NCBI GenBank assembly: GCA_964399535.1
Contig: CAYNRE010000058.1
Coordinates: 1-64,000, forward strand
Length of the DNA stretch: 64,000 nucleotides
Direction of reading: 5' to 3'
DNA from: CAYNRE01 sp964399535
GTDB lineage: Bacteria > Planctomycetota > Planctomycetia > Pirellulales > CAYNRE01
Shown: positions 8,804 through 17,108 of the stretch, in pieces
Layout of the letters: the number at the start of each line of letters is the position of its first letter
Numbering within the stretch: the first letter of the stretch is position 1
The notes under the pieces: generated by a model
Seen by the model: the letters and a program-made list of their open reading frames with translations, nothing else
The model's database searches: none
What the model was told of the DNA's origin: nothing
Made by a program: the position numbers and the translations under genes

Positions 8804-11785
8804 CTAGCGAAGCCGCGACTTGGCGACCCCCTCTTTCTCCTTCGCCCGCCGGCGGAGAAACACGATCGCGCCCATCAGCAGCGGCAAAATCGGCGGAAAC
8901 GCGACCGCGATCAGCTTCCAGCGATCTTGCACCGAGCCCACCTTTTCGGCCAGGTCGCGCTCGATCTTCTGAATCTGTTGGTCGCGGTCTTTCTTGAACT
9001 GCTCGATGCGAGCCTCGAGGCGGCGCTGACCCACTTCCTGCAGGGTTTGCAGGTTGATCATCTTCTCGCGGGGGTCCATCGTGTCGTCGCTGCGCAGCTT
9101 CTCCACCTCCGAGTCGAGCTTGGCCTGCTCCTTATCGCGGTCGGCGTTGAACTTGCGCACGAAATCCTCGCGGGCCGCGTCGGCCTGCTCCTTGGCCTCG
9201 CGCGTGGCCTGTTCAATCGCGGTAAGAATGCGGTGCTCGGGCCGCCGCTTGCGGATCTCGACGAAACGGTTGTCGCCCGCCAGCACGTCGAGCACGTTCA
9301 GGGCGAACGTGACGTTGTCGACCGACAGGTTCACCTCGGCATCGGGATCCTCGCCCCGGTTCCGCAGGGCGAAAAAGGCCGAATACAAAAGGTCGATGTC
9401 GGCCACGAGCACCACGTTGATCTCGGGCTTCGCGGTACTGGCCGGCGGCGTGGCCGCGGCCTCTTCGCCCGTCTCGACGACCTCGATGGCGGTCTCCTCC
9501 TCGCCCGACGCGTCGGTGGTTTCCTCGCTCATGACCTCGGCCGCTTCGATCGGCTGGGCCTCGCCGGCGGCTTCTGCCGCGCCGGCAGCTTCTGCCTCAC
9601 CGGCGGCTTCTGCCGCATCGGTGCCCGCATCCGGATCGCCCGACTGCGCGGGAGCGGTTTCGGTGTTGGTGTTTTCCTCGGAGGATTCCGCGGTACTTTC
9701 CGCGCTCTCGGGGCTTCCCTCGTCCGACATTTCGAAGACGGTTTCGCGCAGCGTACCCCGAATTTGAGCGGCGAGAATGTAGGCATCGTGCGTGGGCCGC
9801 AGGTGCCGGGCGGCATTCAGCCCGCCGCCGCGACCGAACATGCCCTGGTCGAGAATGTCGGCGAACTCGACCACTCCGGTCTTGGTGCCGGTGCGCACCA
9901 GGGGGGTGAATTCGAGCCCGGAGACGTTATTCTGCCGCACGAATCCGGGGAACAAGAACAGCATTTGCTGCAGGCCCGAGCTGATCTCGTTACGACGTTC
10001 GAAGGGCTCTTCCTGACCCTCGCCATCGTCGACAAAGACGAACTCGCGGGGAAACTGGCCGACCTTGGGATACGGGTTATAGGCCTGCCAGACCACTTCG
10101 TTGGCCGAGAAGCCCACCCCGAGCAGGTTCCAAAGGGGCTCGATGCTTCCCTTGGGCTGCGGCGGGGCGTTGTTCATCATGAACGGCATGTTGCCCCCGC
10201 CCGGTTGCTTGGGGGCACTGGTTCCGGGGACGCGGGCATCGAGGTACGGGAACGGATCCTCGAAAATCGCCGTCGGCTGGCCCGATTTGACGGCGGCGAT
10301 GAAGTTGTCCATCTGCGGCTGCGAGAGCGACGAGGGCTGCACGGCCAGCAGCACGTCGTAGCGCTGGGTGATCGGCGAATCGGGGTTCACCTGTTCCACC
10401 TCGTACTGCTTGGTCAACTCCTCGATGATTTGCTCGTTGGCCGAAGTGCTCATCGTCGACATATCGAAACCGCCGTAGAGCTTGGCGTCGGTCGTCAGCA
10501 CGCCCACCTTTTTGCGCTCCTGCTGGCTCACCGTGGCGATCGAGCGAACCAGCTCGTATTCCACGGGCACGCCGCGGTCGACAAAAGGCACCACCACCTT
10601 GTCCAGCCCGCAGGAAAAGGCCAGCCCCATGAAAATCTCTTCGATGCTCATCGCTCCGCGATTGCGCGAGGCCACTTGCTGGCCTTTAATGCCGAACTGG
10701 GTTTCGGCCCGGGTTGCGGCGGCGCTAAGCTGTTCGGTCTCGTGAATCCGCACGCGAATTTTGCCTCGGCCCAGGGCTTCCAGTTCTCGCAGGGCGCTGA
10801 GCAGGTTGAGCCGGGTGGGCACATACGATTCGGGAACCCGGGGGCTGATGAAGGCCTCGATCCGCACCGGCCGCTTGGGGTCGACCTGGCCGATCAACAC
10901 CCGCGATTGCGGCGATAGCGAACTGAGCTGTTCGCTGGATACGTCGACCCGCACGTCGCGGCGGGCCACCAGCGTAACGATGGCGATGATGAGCACGGCC
11001 AGGGCGGCGCCGCGGGCCAGGAAGTGGCCCACCAGCGACTGCCCCTCGCGCCCCCGCTGCCAGTGCCGGCGCGAGATGAGCACCATGCTCAGGTAGAGCA
11101 TGACGATCACCACGCCGATGAAGTACAGCACGCCCGAGACGCTCACCACCCCCCGGCCGAAGTCGCGAAACTGCTCGGCCAGGCTCCATTGGGTCAGCGC
11201 CCGGGCTCGATCCGAGCCCAACAGGCCCGAGAGCACCTCGGCCGACGAGGCAAACACCAAGGGGCTGTTGAAGACCACGCCCAGGATAAAGCCCACGGTC
11301 AGGTTGCTGGTCAGAAACGAGGCGACCATGCCCACGGCCAACATGGCCAGCCCCACGAGCCAGTAGCCCATGTAAGTACCCAGGAGCAGCCCCACGTCGG
11401 GGTCGCCCAGCACCTGGAGCACGACCACGTTGAACACCGAGAAACCCAGCGCCACGGTGTAAATGGCCACGGCGGCCAGGTACTTGCCCAGCACCACGTC
11501 CAGGTCGCTGGCCGGAATGGTGAGCAACAGTTCGTCGGTGCCCTGCCGCCGCTCCTCGGCCCACACGCTCATCGTGATGGCCGGAATGAAAATCAGCATG
11601 ATGTAGGGCAGGTACCTGTTCAGCTGGTCCAGGTTTGCCAGGTTGGCATTGAAAAATTCGTTGGGCCAGAACGCGGCAATGCCGCTCAGCAACACGTACA
11701 GGCAGATAAAGACATAGCCTGTCGGGTTGGAGAAATAAGCCACGAAATTGCGCTTGAAAATCGCCAGTACAACGCTCGGGTTCAT
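8804..11785 (-). CDS. ABC-2 permease fused to a GldG-type domain
   Basis: A 993-residue fusion. Residues 1 to about 260 form an ABC-2 permease with about six membrane helices, related to GldF of Bacteroidetes gliding motility. From about 265 a further helix leads into a GldG-like soluble domain (PF09822 type, containing VLIGQVDPKRPVRIEAFISP and VGVLTTDAKL). An acidic Ala/Glu-rich linker follows at about 680-800, then a coiled coil and a final membrane helix ending in RRRAKEKEG. The gene lies 94 bases downstream of its ATPase and 115 upstream of the DUF4340 gene. The fusion implies a fixed permease-sensor unit. The cargo is unknown; gliding itself is not implied, since similar clusters occur in non-gliding planctomycetes. 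Confidence 0.88.
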   Translation of the reverse strand: MNPSVVLAIFKRNFVAYFSNPTGYVFICLYVLLSGIAAFWPNEFFNANLANLDQLNRYLPYIMLIFIPAITMSVWAEERRQGTDELLLTIPASDLDVVLGKYLAAVAIYTVALGFSVFNVVVLQVLGDPDVGLLLGTYMGYWLVGLAMLAVGMVASFLTSNLTVGFILGVVFNSPLVFASSAEVLSGLLGSDRARALTQWSLAEQFRDFGRGVVSVSGVLYFIGVVIVMLYLSMVLISRRHWQRGREGQSLVGHFLARGAALAVLIIAIVTLVARRDVRVDVSSEQLSSLSPQSRVLIGQVDPKRPVRIEAFISPRVPESYVPTRLNLLSALRELEALGRGKIRVRIHETEQLSAAATRAETQFGIKGQQVASRNRGAMSIEEIFMGLAFSCGLDKVVVPFVDRGVPVEYELVRSIATVSQQERKKVGVLTTDAKLYGGFDMSTMSTSANEQIIEELTKQYEVEQVNPDSPITQRYDVLLAVQPSSLSQPQMDNFIAAVKSGQPTAIFEDPFPYLDARVPGTSAPKQPGGGNMPFMMNNAPPQPKGSIEPLWNLLGVGFSANEVVWQAYNPYPKVGQFPREFVFVDDGEGQEEPFERRNEISSGLQQMLFLFPGFVRQNNVSGLEFTPLVRTGTKTGVVEFADILDQGMFGRGGGLNAARHLRPTHDAYILAAQIRGTLRETVFEMSDEGSPESAESTAESSEENTNTETAPAQSGDPDAGTDAAEAAGEAEAAGAAEAAGEAQPIEAAEVMSEETTDASGEEETAIEVVETGEEAAATPPASTAKPEINVVLVADIDLLYSAFFALRNRGEDPDAEVNLSVDNVTFALNVLDVLAGDNRFVEIRKRRPEHRILTAIEQATREAKEQADAAREDFVRKFNADRDKEQAKLDSEVEKLRSDDTMDPREKMINLQTLQEVGQRRLEARIEQFKKDRDQQIQKIERDLAEKVGSVQDRWKLIAVAFPPILPLLMGAIVFLRRRAKEKEGVAKSRLR

Positions 11786-11879
11786 ATCGCTCTAGTCTTC
11801 CTGGATGAATCCAAAAGTTCGGCCAACCGCGGAGCCCTGGCCGCCCCGGTGGGGCGCCCGGCCCGGCACCGGCCAGTCG

Positions 11880-12617
11880 TCAACTCTTTGATCCGCTCAA
11901 CTCGTAGAAATGCTCTTCCAAGGGCTGGCCCGAACTGGTCAGCTCGCTGGTGGGGCAATCTTTGACCAGCCGGCCCTCGCTGATGAACAGCACCCGGTCG
12001 CACATCGCCTGCACTTCCTGCAGAATGTGGGTGGAGAGCAGAATGGTCTTGCTCTGGCCCAGTTTGCGGATGGTTTCCCGCACCCCGCGAATCTGGTTGG
12101 GGTCCAGGCCCGCGGTGGGCTCGTCCATAATCAGCACGTCGGGCTCGTGCAGCAACACCTGGGCCATGCCCACGCGCTGTCGGTAACCCTTGGAAAGCTT
12201 GCCGATGGATTTACCGATTACGGCGTGCAGATCGCAGAGCTCGACGACCGATTCGATCCGGTCGCGGAGCCATTTGCCCCGCAGCCCGCGGGCGGCGCCG
12301 AAAAACTCCAGCAGGCCCCGCGGCGACATATCGGGATACAGCGGCCCATTTTCGGGCAGGTAGCCCAATCGCCGGGCACCGGCCAGCCGGTCGCTTTGCA
12401 TGTCGTGACCGGCGATGCGGGCCGTGCCCTCGCTGGGGGCCAGGTAGCCGGTCAGCAATTTCATCGTGGTGCTCTTTCCGGCGCCGTTGGGCCCCAGGAA
12501 GGCGACCACTTCACCTTGGTTAATCGAAAAGGTCACGTCGCGGGTGGCGGCGAAGTCGCCATAGAACTTCGACAGCCCGATGGCCTCGATCATCGCCGGC
12601 CCTGCTTGTCCCACCAT
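11880..12617 (-). CDS. ABC transporter ATPase, GldA-like
   Basis: A 245-residue ABC ATPase with Walker A GPNGAGKST, Q-loop region YLPENGPLYPDM, signature LSKGYRQR, Walker B VLIMDEPT and H-loop LLSTHI. The YLPE...PLYPDM and LSKGYRQR forms are typical of the GldA/NatA-type exporters. It energises the permease encoded next on the same strand. The ATG at 12617 is preceded by a GAGGGAG ribosome site; an ATG eight codons later is also possible but has no such site. It is the first gene of a three-gene operon. Confidence 0.93.
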   Translation of the reverse strand: MVGQAGPAMIEAIGLSKFYGDFAATRDVTFSINQGEVVAFLGPNGAGKSTTMKLLTGYLAPSEGTARIAGHDMQSDRLAGARRLGYLPENGPLYPDMSPRGLLEFFGAARGLRGKWLRDRIESVVELCDLHAVIGKSIGKLSKGYRQRVGMAQVLLHEPDVLIMDEPTAGLDPNQIRGVRETIRKLGQSKTILLSTHILQEVQAMCDRVLFISEGRLVKDCPTSELTSSGQPLEEHFYELSGSKS

Positions 12618-13321
12618 CGTTCGAGTACTCCCTCAGTCGTTCCCAAGCACCGGCAGCGATTCGGGCACCCAGGTGGCATGCCTCTCAACCGACCGCCGAA
12701 GTAAGTTTGGTACGGGACGGGTATCCCGCGCTGCCCATGCGGCGCGCCCAGCGCCGATCGATCGACGGAGGAATTCCCCCCCGCCCATCGCTCCGCCGCC
12801 CATCGCGCTGCCGGGTGCCGACGAACCATCGCCATCGGCGGCGCAGCCTGGGTACCCGCCGGGCCGGCGGCAGTTTCGCAGGGCCCATGGACCCTGGCTT
12901 CCCCGCCTCCCCCTTGCACCTTTGCCACTGGGCCCGAGCCAAGCTCGCAGGCCCACGGCCGAATCGGTCAACCCGCCGCGGGGGCCGGCCACGGCACTGG
13001 CTCGTCAGCAAACCCCACCCGTGCGGGGGCGGTCGCAGCGAACCGAACGGTGCCGACCCTGGTTCCGCACCCCTGTGACCCAGGGGGCAATCGCCGCGGG
13101 AACCCGCTGGCGACCGCATTGCTGGCTCCCCCCGCTCGGACGGGCCGCAACTGCCGCCGCCAAAAGCCCCCAAGGTATACCGCCCGGGTCCGGAGGCTGT
13201 AAAGAGCCGCAGACAAGCGGCGTCGGGGGCGCGGCCGCGGCCCATCGCGCCGCGGGGATGAAGACCCTACGCGGCGGGCTGCCCATCGGTTCGCGCCACC
13301 CCCCCTGCCGCCGGCTAGGCG
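12618..13321. other. Intergenic, nothing recognised
   Basis: About 700 very GC-rich bases. Several open frames overlap here on both strands, as expected by chance at this base composition; none shows a recognisable domain. The promoter of the ABC operon should lie at the left side, but no consensus was seen. Confidence 0.5.
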
Positions 13322-14239
13322 CTAACGGGGCTCGGCCGGCACGCCGTCGATGGTGATTCTCCCCGCATCCAACAGTTCGGTGGCCGGGGCCGTTCGATCG
13401 AGCAGCGTGGAATTGGTCACTTGCAGTCGCCCTCGCTCGCCGGCCAGCAGCTGGGCTTCGAGATTGTCGCCCACCAGCGAAGCGGTGAGCACCACCTGGC
13501 TGGCCCCGGTCACCGAGATTCCGGCTCGGCCGTTCCCCCTCGCCGTGATCGAGGCCAGGGTCGTATAGCGTACGTCGTCGTGAGCCGCGATGCCGTCCAG
13601 GCGAAACCCCTCCACCACCAGGTCGTGGATCACCACCCCCCGGGTTTGGACCAGGGTAATGCCCACCTCAGCCGCGGAATGAAATAGCGGATAGTCTTCT
13701 GGCCGGCGCCCGTCGGCCAGGCGGACATAAAGGTATCCGCGCCACAGGCACCACTCGTGGGGCTCCAGCAGCGGCAACTCCGGATCGGTGCCGGCGGCCG
13801 GCCGACGCGGGGCTGGGCAACCGTCGAGGTAGAGCTGATGGTACACCAGCCGGGTCGGCCGAAAGCGAAAGATGGCCCCCTGGAAATGTTCCCAGGCATA
13901 CTCCGGAACCTCGCCAGTGCCCGAGAGCGTGGCCCCCTGCCCGTCGATTTCAAAGGGGGCCCAATCGCTGGCCGAGTGCCGGGGGCCGGCCAGCGTGAGC
14001 GATTCGCGATAAGGCTCGCCGGTGGCCGTGAGCACGATTCGGTCGCCCGGCCGGGCCAGTCTGAGTGGTTTGGCGATCGTGTGGCAGGGACCGCGCGGTG
14101 GTGCGCCAACCTCGCTCGACCGCCCATCGTAACGGTCGTCGCCCACCAGGTTGTCGACATACCAATCACGCCCCCGGGCAACCGGCGTCTCCAGGCCAAT
14201 CGCCAGGAGAATTGCCAAAGCGATCGCCGAACGGATCAT
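13322..14239 (-). CDS. Secreted right-handed beta-helix (pectate-lyase-fold) protein
   Basis: A 305-residue protein with a signal peptide (MIRSAIALAILLAIGLETPVARG). The segment DWYVDNLVGDDRYDG is the usual opening of planctomycete beta-helix proteins (the x-V-D-N-x-x-G-D-D form). Later come strand repeats such as ARGNGRAGISVTGASQVVLT typical of parallel beta-helix rungs. The length covers only a short helix. It is likely a periplasmic or surface carbohydrate-interacting protein, but no catalytic residues can be named. The upstream in-frame extension to 14593 lacks support. It is divergent from the macro-domain gene across 222 bases. Confidence 0.7.
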   Translation of the reverse strand: MIRSAIALAILLAIGLETPVARGRDWYVDNLVGDDRYDGRSSEVGAPPRGPCHTIAKPLRLARPGDRIVLTATGEPYRESLTLAGPRHSASDWAPFEIDGQGATLSGTGEVPEYAWEHFQGAIFRFRPTRLVYHQLYLDGCPAPRRPAAGTDPELPLLEPHEWCLWRGYLYVRLADGRRPEDYPLFHSAAEVGITLVQTRGVVIHDLVVEGFRLDGIAAHDDVRYTTLASITARGNGRAGISVTGASQVVLTASLVGDNLEAQLLAGERGRLQVTNSTLLDRTAPATELLDAGRITIDGVPAEPR

Positions 14240-14461
14240 CGTGCGGTTCCTGGGGGCGAGCCGCCCGCGGGGCGGTAAATTCGTTTGCGGCGCGGGCGCT
14301 GAGCCGAACTGGATCGAGCGCTCGGTGCCATGCCCGGGGCCCTCTGCTATGGACTCTGTCGAACAACATTCCCGCCGCAAACCACCCAGCTTAAATTGGC
14401 TGGCATAACCGGCACGACCTGTTTCGACGGCCGCACATTTCGCGAGGCCAAGTGCATCAAC

Positions 14462-15013
14462 ATGAACCAACCGATCGCCCCCGCTCGAATCACTTTGCAC
14501 CAAGGCGACCTGACCACGCACGAGGTCGACGCCCTGGTGAATGCCGCCAATGCCCGCCTGGCGGGCGGCGGTGGTGTGGATGGGGCGATTCATCGCCGGG
14601 GTGGTTCAGCGATCATGGAAGAGACTCGCCGCCGCTACCCCCAGGGGTGCCCCACCGGTTCGGCGGTCATCAGTGGCGCGGGGAGGCTCACCGCGCGCTA
14701 CGTCATTCACGCCGTGGGACCGGTCTGGCAGGGTGGAGACCAGGGCGAAGCCGAGCTACTGGCGAGCGCGCTCTGGGCCAGTTTCGACCTGGCCCGCGAG
14801 CACGGCTGCCGCTCGCTGGCCGCGCCGGCCTTAAGCACGGGCGCCTATGGGTATCCGCTACGGCCGGCCGCCGACGTTTCGGTGCGAACCGCGGCGCGGT
14901 TTCTGGGCCAGCACCAGCAGCCGGAAGAAATTCGCTTCGTGCTCTTCGATGCAGCGGCGCTGCGGGCGTTTCAGATGGCGTTGGAAGCGCTGTGGCCGCT
15001 GAGCCCAGAGTGA
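14462..15013 (+). CDS. Macro-domain ADP-ribose / O-acetyl-ADP-ribose hydrolase
   Basis: A 183-residue single macro domain of the MacroD/YmdB type. Binding-loop motifs are VNAANARLAGGGGVDGAIH (about residues 26-44) and ALSTGAYGYP (about 123-132), with GCPTGSAVIS between. Such enzymes remove O-acetyl from O-acetyl-ADP-ribose or mono-ADP-ribose from acidic residues in the cytoplasm. No ADP-ribosyltransferase gene lies nearby, so its partner is unknown. The start was chosen because the domain begins directly after it. Confidence 0.9.
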   Translation: MNQPIAPARITLHQGDLTTHEVDALVNAANARLAGGGGVDGAIHRRGGSAIMEETRRRYPQGCPTGSAVISGAGRLTARYVIHAVGPVWQGGDQGEAELLASALWASFDLAREHGCRSLAAPALSTGAYGYPLRPAADVSVRTAARFLGQHQQPEEIRFVLFDAAALRAFQMALEALWPLSPE

Positions 15014-15026
15014 CGCGCAAGAAAAT

Positions 15027-15068
15027 AAGGTCGCGCGCCCCCGTCTGTAGCGAGGACCGCGCGACCTT
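15027..15068. terminator. Bidirectional terminator-like hairpin
   Basis: A perfect 11-bp inverted repeat (AAGGTCGCGCG at 15027-15037, CGCGCGACCTT at 15058-15068) with a 20-base loop starts 13 bases after the macro-domain stop. On the minus strand it is followed by TTATTTTC, so it can also end the convergent membrane-protein transcript. Confidence 0.6.
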
Positions 15069-15133
15069 TGAGCGGCGCCGGCGAGAGGCCGGCCAGGCTC
15101 AGCTTGGGGGGCCGAGTTTCGTCCGTGGCTCGC

Positions 15134-15901
15134 TTACCCGGCGAGCAAGTCTTGCCTGCGCCGCCACTCGGCGATTCGCCAAGGGCCGAGCACCAGGTAG
15201 CCGGCCAGCAGTGGCAGCAGAAGCTGGGCAAACTGCTCTGGCCGCGGGTACAGCGACATACCCAGGCCGAAGAACAGCGACCCTTTCTGGTCGGCCGAGG
15301 GGAACTGGATTTGCGCCGCCGAGATGCCTGAGAGCACCGCCATGAGCCCGGCCATGGCCCAGCCCCAGCGGGCCGAAATTTGGCTGCGTCGGCAGAGCCG
15401 TCCCCAGGCCAGTACGATCACCACCGGCGGCAGCAAAATCGACAGCAACAGGATGGCGCGAATCGCGATCCAACTTTGCTGCATGACCAAGGGAGGCATC
15501 GCCTGCGCGTCGCGCGCCGATTGCGCCAATCCGGCCACCAGGCTGATGCCGCAAACCCAGAAACCCACGAGCGTGAGTACCGGCAGCACCAAGAAGCCGA
15601 ATACTCGATGCCGGGTCAAGAAGCCCCGCGGCGCCAACTCGCGCTGGGCCTGGTGGGCCACTTGCTCGGGTGTTCCCATTCGCTGGCGAACACGAGCCCG
15701 AACATTTTCCTCGCGAACTGCTTCCTGCGCGTCCGTGCGCATACGTTTGGCCTCCTCCTGAAAAAGGTCCTCGGCGTGGTCGCCGAGCTCTGTTACCAAC
15801 CGAGTCACATAGTCGGCGGGCAATCCCTGCCGATTCAATTGCTGGCGCAGCTCGTGGCACCAGTCGTGCGGAAGATTTTCAGGCGAACGTGCTGGCGCCA
15901 T
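15134..15901 (-). CDS. Membrane protein co-encoded with PadR regulator
   Basis: A 255-residue protein. The N-terminal 90 residues are soluble and helical (ELGDHAEDLFQEEAKRMRTD then RARVRQRMGTPEQVAHQAQ), resembling the small permease-prefix/HAAS-type domains found in PadR partners. Four membrane helices follow. The start overlaps the PadR stop by 23 bases, so the two are translated together. Proteins in this arrangement usually are membrane components under PadR control; no enzymatic motif is visible. Confidence 0.75.
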   Translation of the reverse strand: MAPARSPENLPHDWCHELRQQLNRQGLPADYVTRLVTELGDHAEDLFQEEAKRMRTDAQEAVREENVRARVRQRMGTPEQVAHQAQRELAPRGFLTRHRVFGFLVLPVLTLVGFWVCGISLVAGLAQSARDAQAMPPLVMQQSWIAIRAILLLSILLPPVVIVLAWGRLCRRSQISARWGWAMAGLMAVLSGISAAQIQFPSADQKGSLFFGLGMSLYPRPEQFAQLLLPLLAGYLVLGPWRIAEWRRRQDLLAG

Positions 15902-16259
15902 CCTGCACTCCTTGCAAGACGCTTTGCACGGCCGCCACCGTGCGCTGCCAAAGCGAGACCGAGGCCGCCAGCCGCTCGTGACCCGCGGGGGTCAGGCGAT
16001 ACACGATCCGCCGCCGGCCGCCCGTCACCAGCGGGCTGCTGGCCAGCATTCCCTCGCGCTCCAAGCGATGCAGCAGCGGGTAAATGCACCCCTCTCCGAA
16101 ATCCAGCGCCCCCTGACTCGAGTCGCGAATGGCCCGAACCAGCTCATAACCGTGGGCAGGCCGCCGCGACAAGATGCGCAAGATGGCCAGCTCGGGGACT
16201 CCGTTCAGGAAATCGGTCGAGCCCTGAGGCGCCGCGGCGCCGGTGGTAGTGCGTTTCAT
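15879..16259 (-). CDS. PadR-family transcriptional regulator
   Basis: A 126-residue winged-helix repressor of the PadR type. The recognition region ELAILRILSRRPAHGYELV and the wing motif GCIYPLLHRLEREGML are diagnostic, followed by YRLTPAGHERL. The family senses small molecules and represses adjacent membrane or efflux genes. It overlaps the membrane-protein gene downstream. The ATG at 16259 lies only 8 bases from a strong -10 element, so the mRNA is probably leaderless, and an inverted repeat across the promoter suggests self-repression. Confidence 0.92.
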   Translation of the reverse strand: MKRTTTGAAAPQGSTDFLNGVPELAILRILSRRPAHGYELVRAIRDSSQGALDFGEGCIYPLLHRLEREGMLASSPLVTGGRRRIVYRLTPAGHERLAASVSLWQRTVAAVQSVLQGVQDGASTFA

Positions 16260-16267
16260 GGGGGCGG

Positions 16268-16296
16268 CTTATACCTATGGGCTTGAGGTATGTCAA
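16268..16296 (-). promoter_or_regulatory. padR promoter with overlapping operator, probably leaderless
   Basis: On the minus strand TTGACA (16296-16291), a 17-base spacer, then TATAAG (16273-16268), only 8 bases before the ATG. The inverted repeat ATACCT (16271-16276) / AGGTAT (16286-16291) spans the spacer and touches both boxes, as expected for a PadR dimer site. Confidence 0.7.
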
Positions 16297-16756
16297 CGCG
16301 AGTTGTTTCGGCATCTCGTGGGCCTAAAGTTGAGCGAATCGGCGACGGGCAGCTCCCTGACTTGCTTGAGTTGTGGCAGCCACGGCTCGTACCCGCAGAG
16401 TGCTTGCCAGCACCAGACCCACACCCCGGCCCTCTCCCGCCTGGGTGGGAGCGGGAGCAGGCAGAGGTCGCATCGGCATTGGCCCCCGGTGACTCACCGG
16501 GGGCAATTCTCGCGATCGCCCCGGGCGCGAATCGGAGCAATCGCCCGACTCGACCCGCGAGCGTGGTCCTCGGCCTCTTCTCCTCGGCGCGGCGGTCTCC
16601 GTTTTCTCGGTAACAGTCGCCCCGGCCTTACGCACGAGTCGGTAAGTCGATCGCTCGGGCAGTAAGCCCGAGCGTGCCAGGGCCCTCGCCGCTTTCGCCC
16701 TTTCGGCGCCGTGCGGTCCAATCACCTTGAAGGGCGACTGTGAAAGGAAAACGTGT
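16297..16756. other. Intergenic with two strong hairpins
   Basis: No gene is supported. Structures seen: a palindrome at 16482-16504 (GCCCCCGGTGA/TCACCGGGGGC around one base) beside a CCCTCTCCC/GGGAGCGGGAG pair at about 16428-16458, and a perfect 9-bp hairpin CGCTCGGGC-agtaa-GCCCGAGCG at 16652-16674, about 80 bases upstream of the small peptide gene. These may be REP-like repeats or 5' leader structures. Confidence 0.5.
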
Positions 16757-16981
16757 ATGGATTGCCAAGGGAAGCAATGCGCCTCGTCGACGCTGGAAGC
16801 GGTCGAGGCGGCGGAACTGACGCAGGTCAGCGGTGGAATCTGGGACTACTCCAATCGCATGGGCTACCTCGGCCAGATTCTCGAAGATCAGAAAAACCGC
16901 CCGTACGGCGACGTGTTCGGCGCCAAGAACCTCGACCAGGCGGCAGCCAAGGCGCTGCAAGGTTGGGTGTCGATTCCCTAA
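16757..16981 (+). CDS. Small double-glycine-leader peptide (bacteriocin/RiPP-type precursor), orphan
   Basis: A 74-residue peptide starting at an ATG with an AAGGA ribosome site 8 bases upstream. Residues 12-27 (TLEAVEAAELTQVSGG) match the double-glycine leader used by C39-peptidase ABC exporters: acidic helix, EL..V pattern, GG at the cut site. The remaining 47 residues (IWDYSNRMGYLGQ... to VSIP) would be the released peptide, with no Cys and few Ser/Thr, so it is not an obvious lanthipeptide. No C39 transporter or modifying enzyme is in the window. The leader reading is by motif only; the product could be a signalling peptide, bacteriocin or unrelated small protein. Confidence 0.6.
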   Translation: MDCQGKQCASSTLEAVEAAELTQVSGGIWDYSNRMGYLGQILEDQKNRPYGDVFGAKNLDQAAAKALQGWVSIP

Positions 16982-17001
16982 CTTCAAGCGGCCGGTCGCC
17001 C

Positions 17002-17065
17002 GGCAGTCTGTCGAAGTGTTTTGGCAGGCTGCTGGGCGCACTGGTCGAAACGGCGCAAGACTGCC
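17002..17065. repeat. Inverted repeat downstream of the small peptide gene
   Basis: GGCAGTCT (17002-17009) pairs with AGACTGCC (17058-17065). It begins 21 bases after the peptide stop and may end its transcript, or be a remnant of the CAGTCTGTTG-type element seen whole at 37664-37828. Confidence 0.35.
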
Positions 17066-17108
17066 CGCACGATGCGCGCCCCCACCGTAAGCGCGGCGCT
17101 AGGCGCCG

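Noticed and set aside
7072..8997. Plus-strand open frame of 641 codons
   Set aside because: Antisense shadow of the DUF4340 gene; high-GC third positions keep the opposite strand open.
8672..10918. Plus-strand open frame of 748 codons
   Set aside because: Antisense shadow of the GldF-GldG fusion; composition follows the real gene.
12580..13356. Open frames in the 700-base gap upstream of the ABC operon
   Set aside because: Pro/Arg-rich products without motifs on both strands, as expected by chance in GC-rich DNA.
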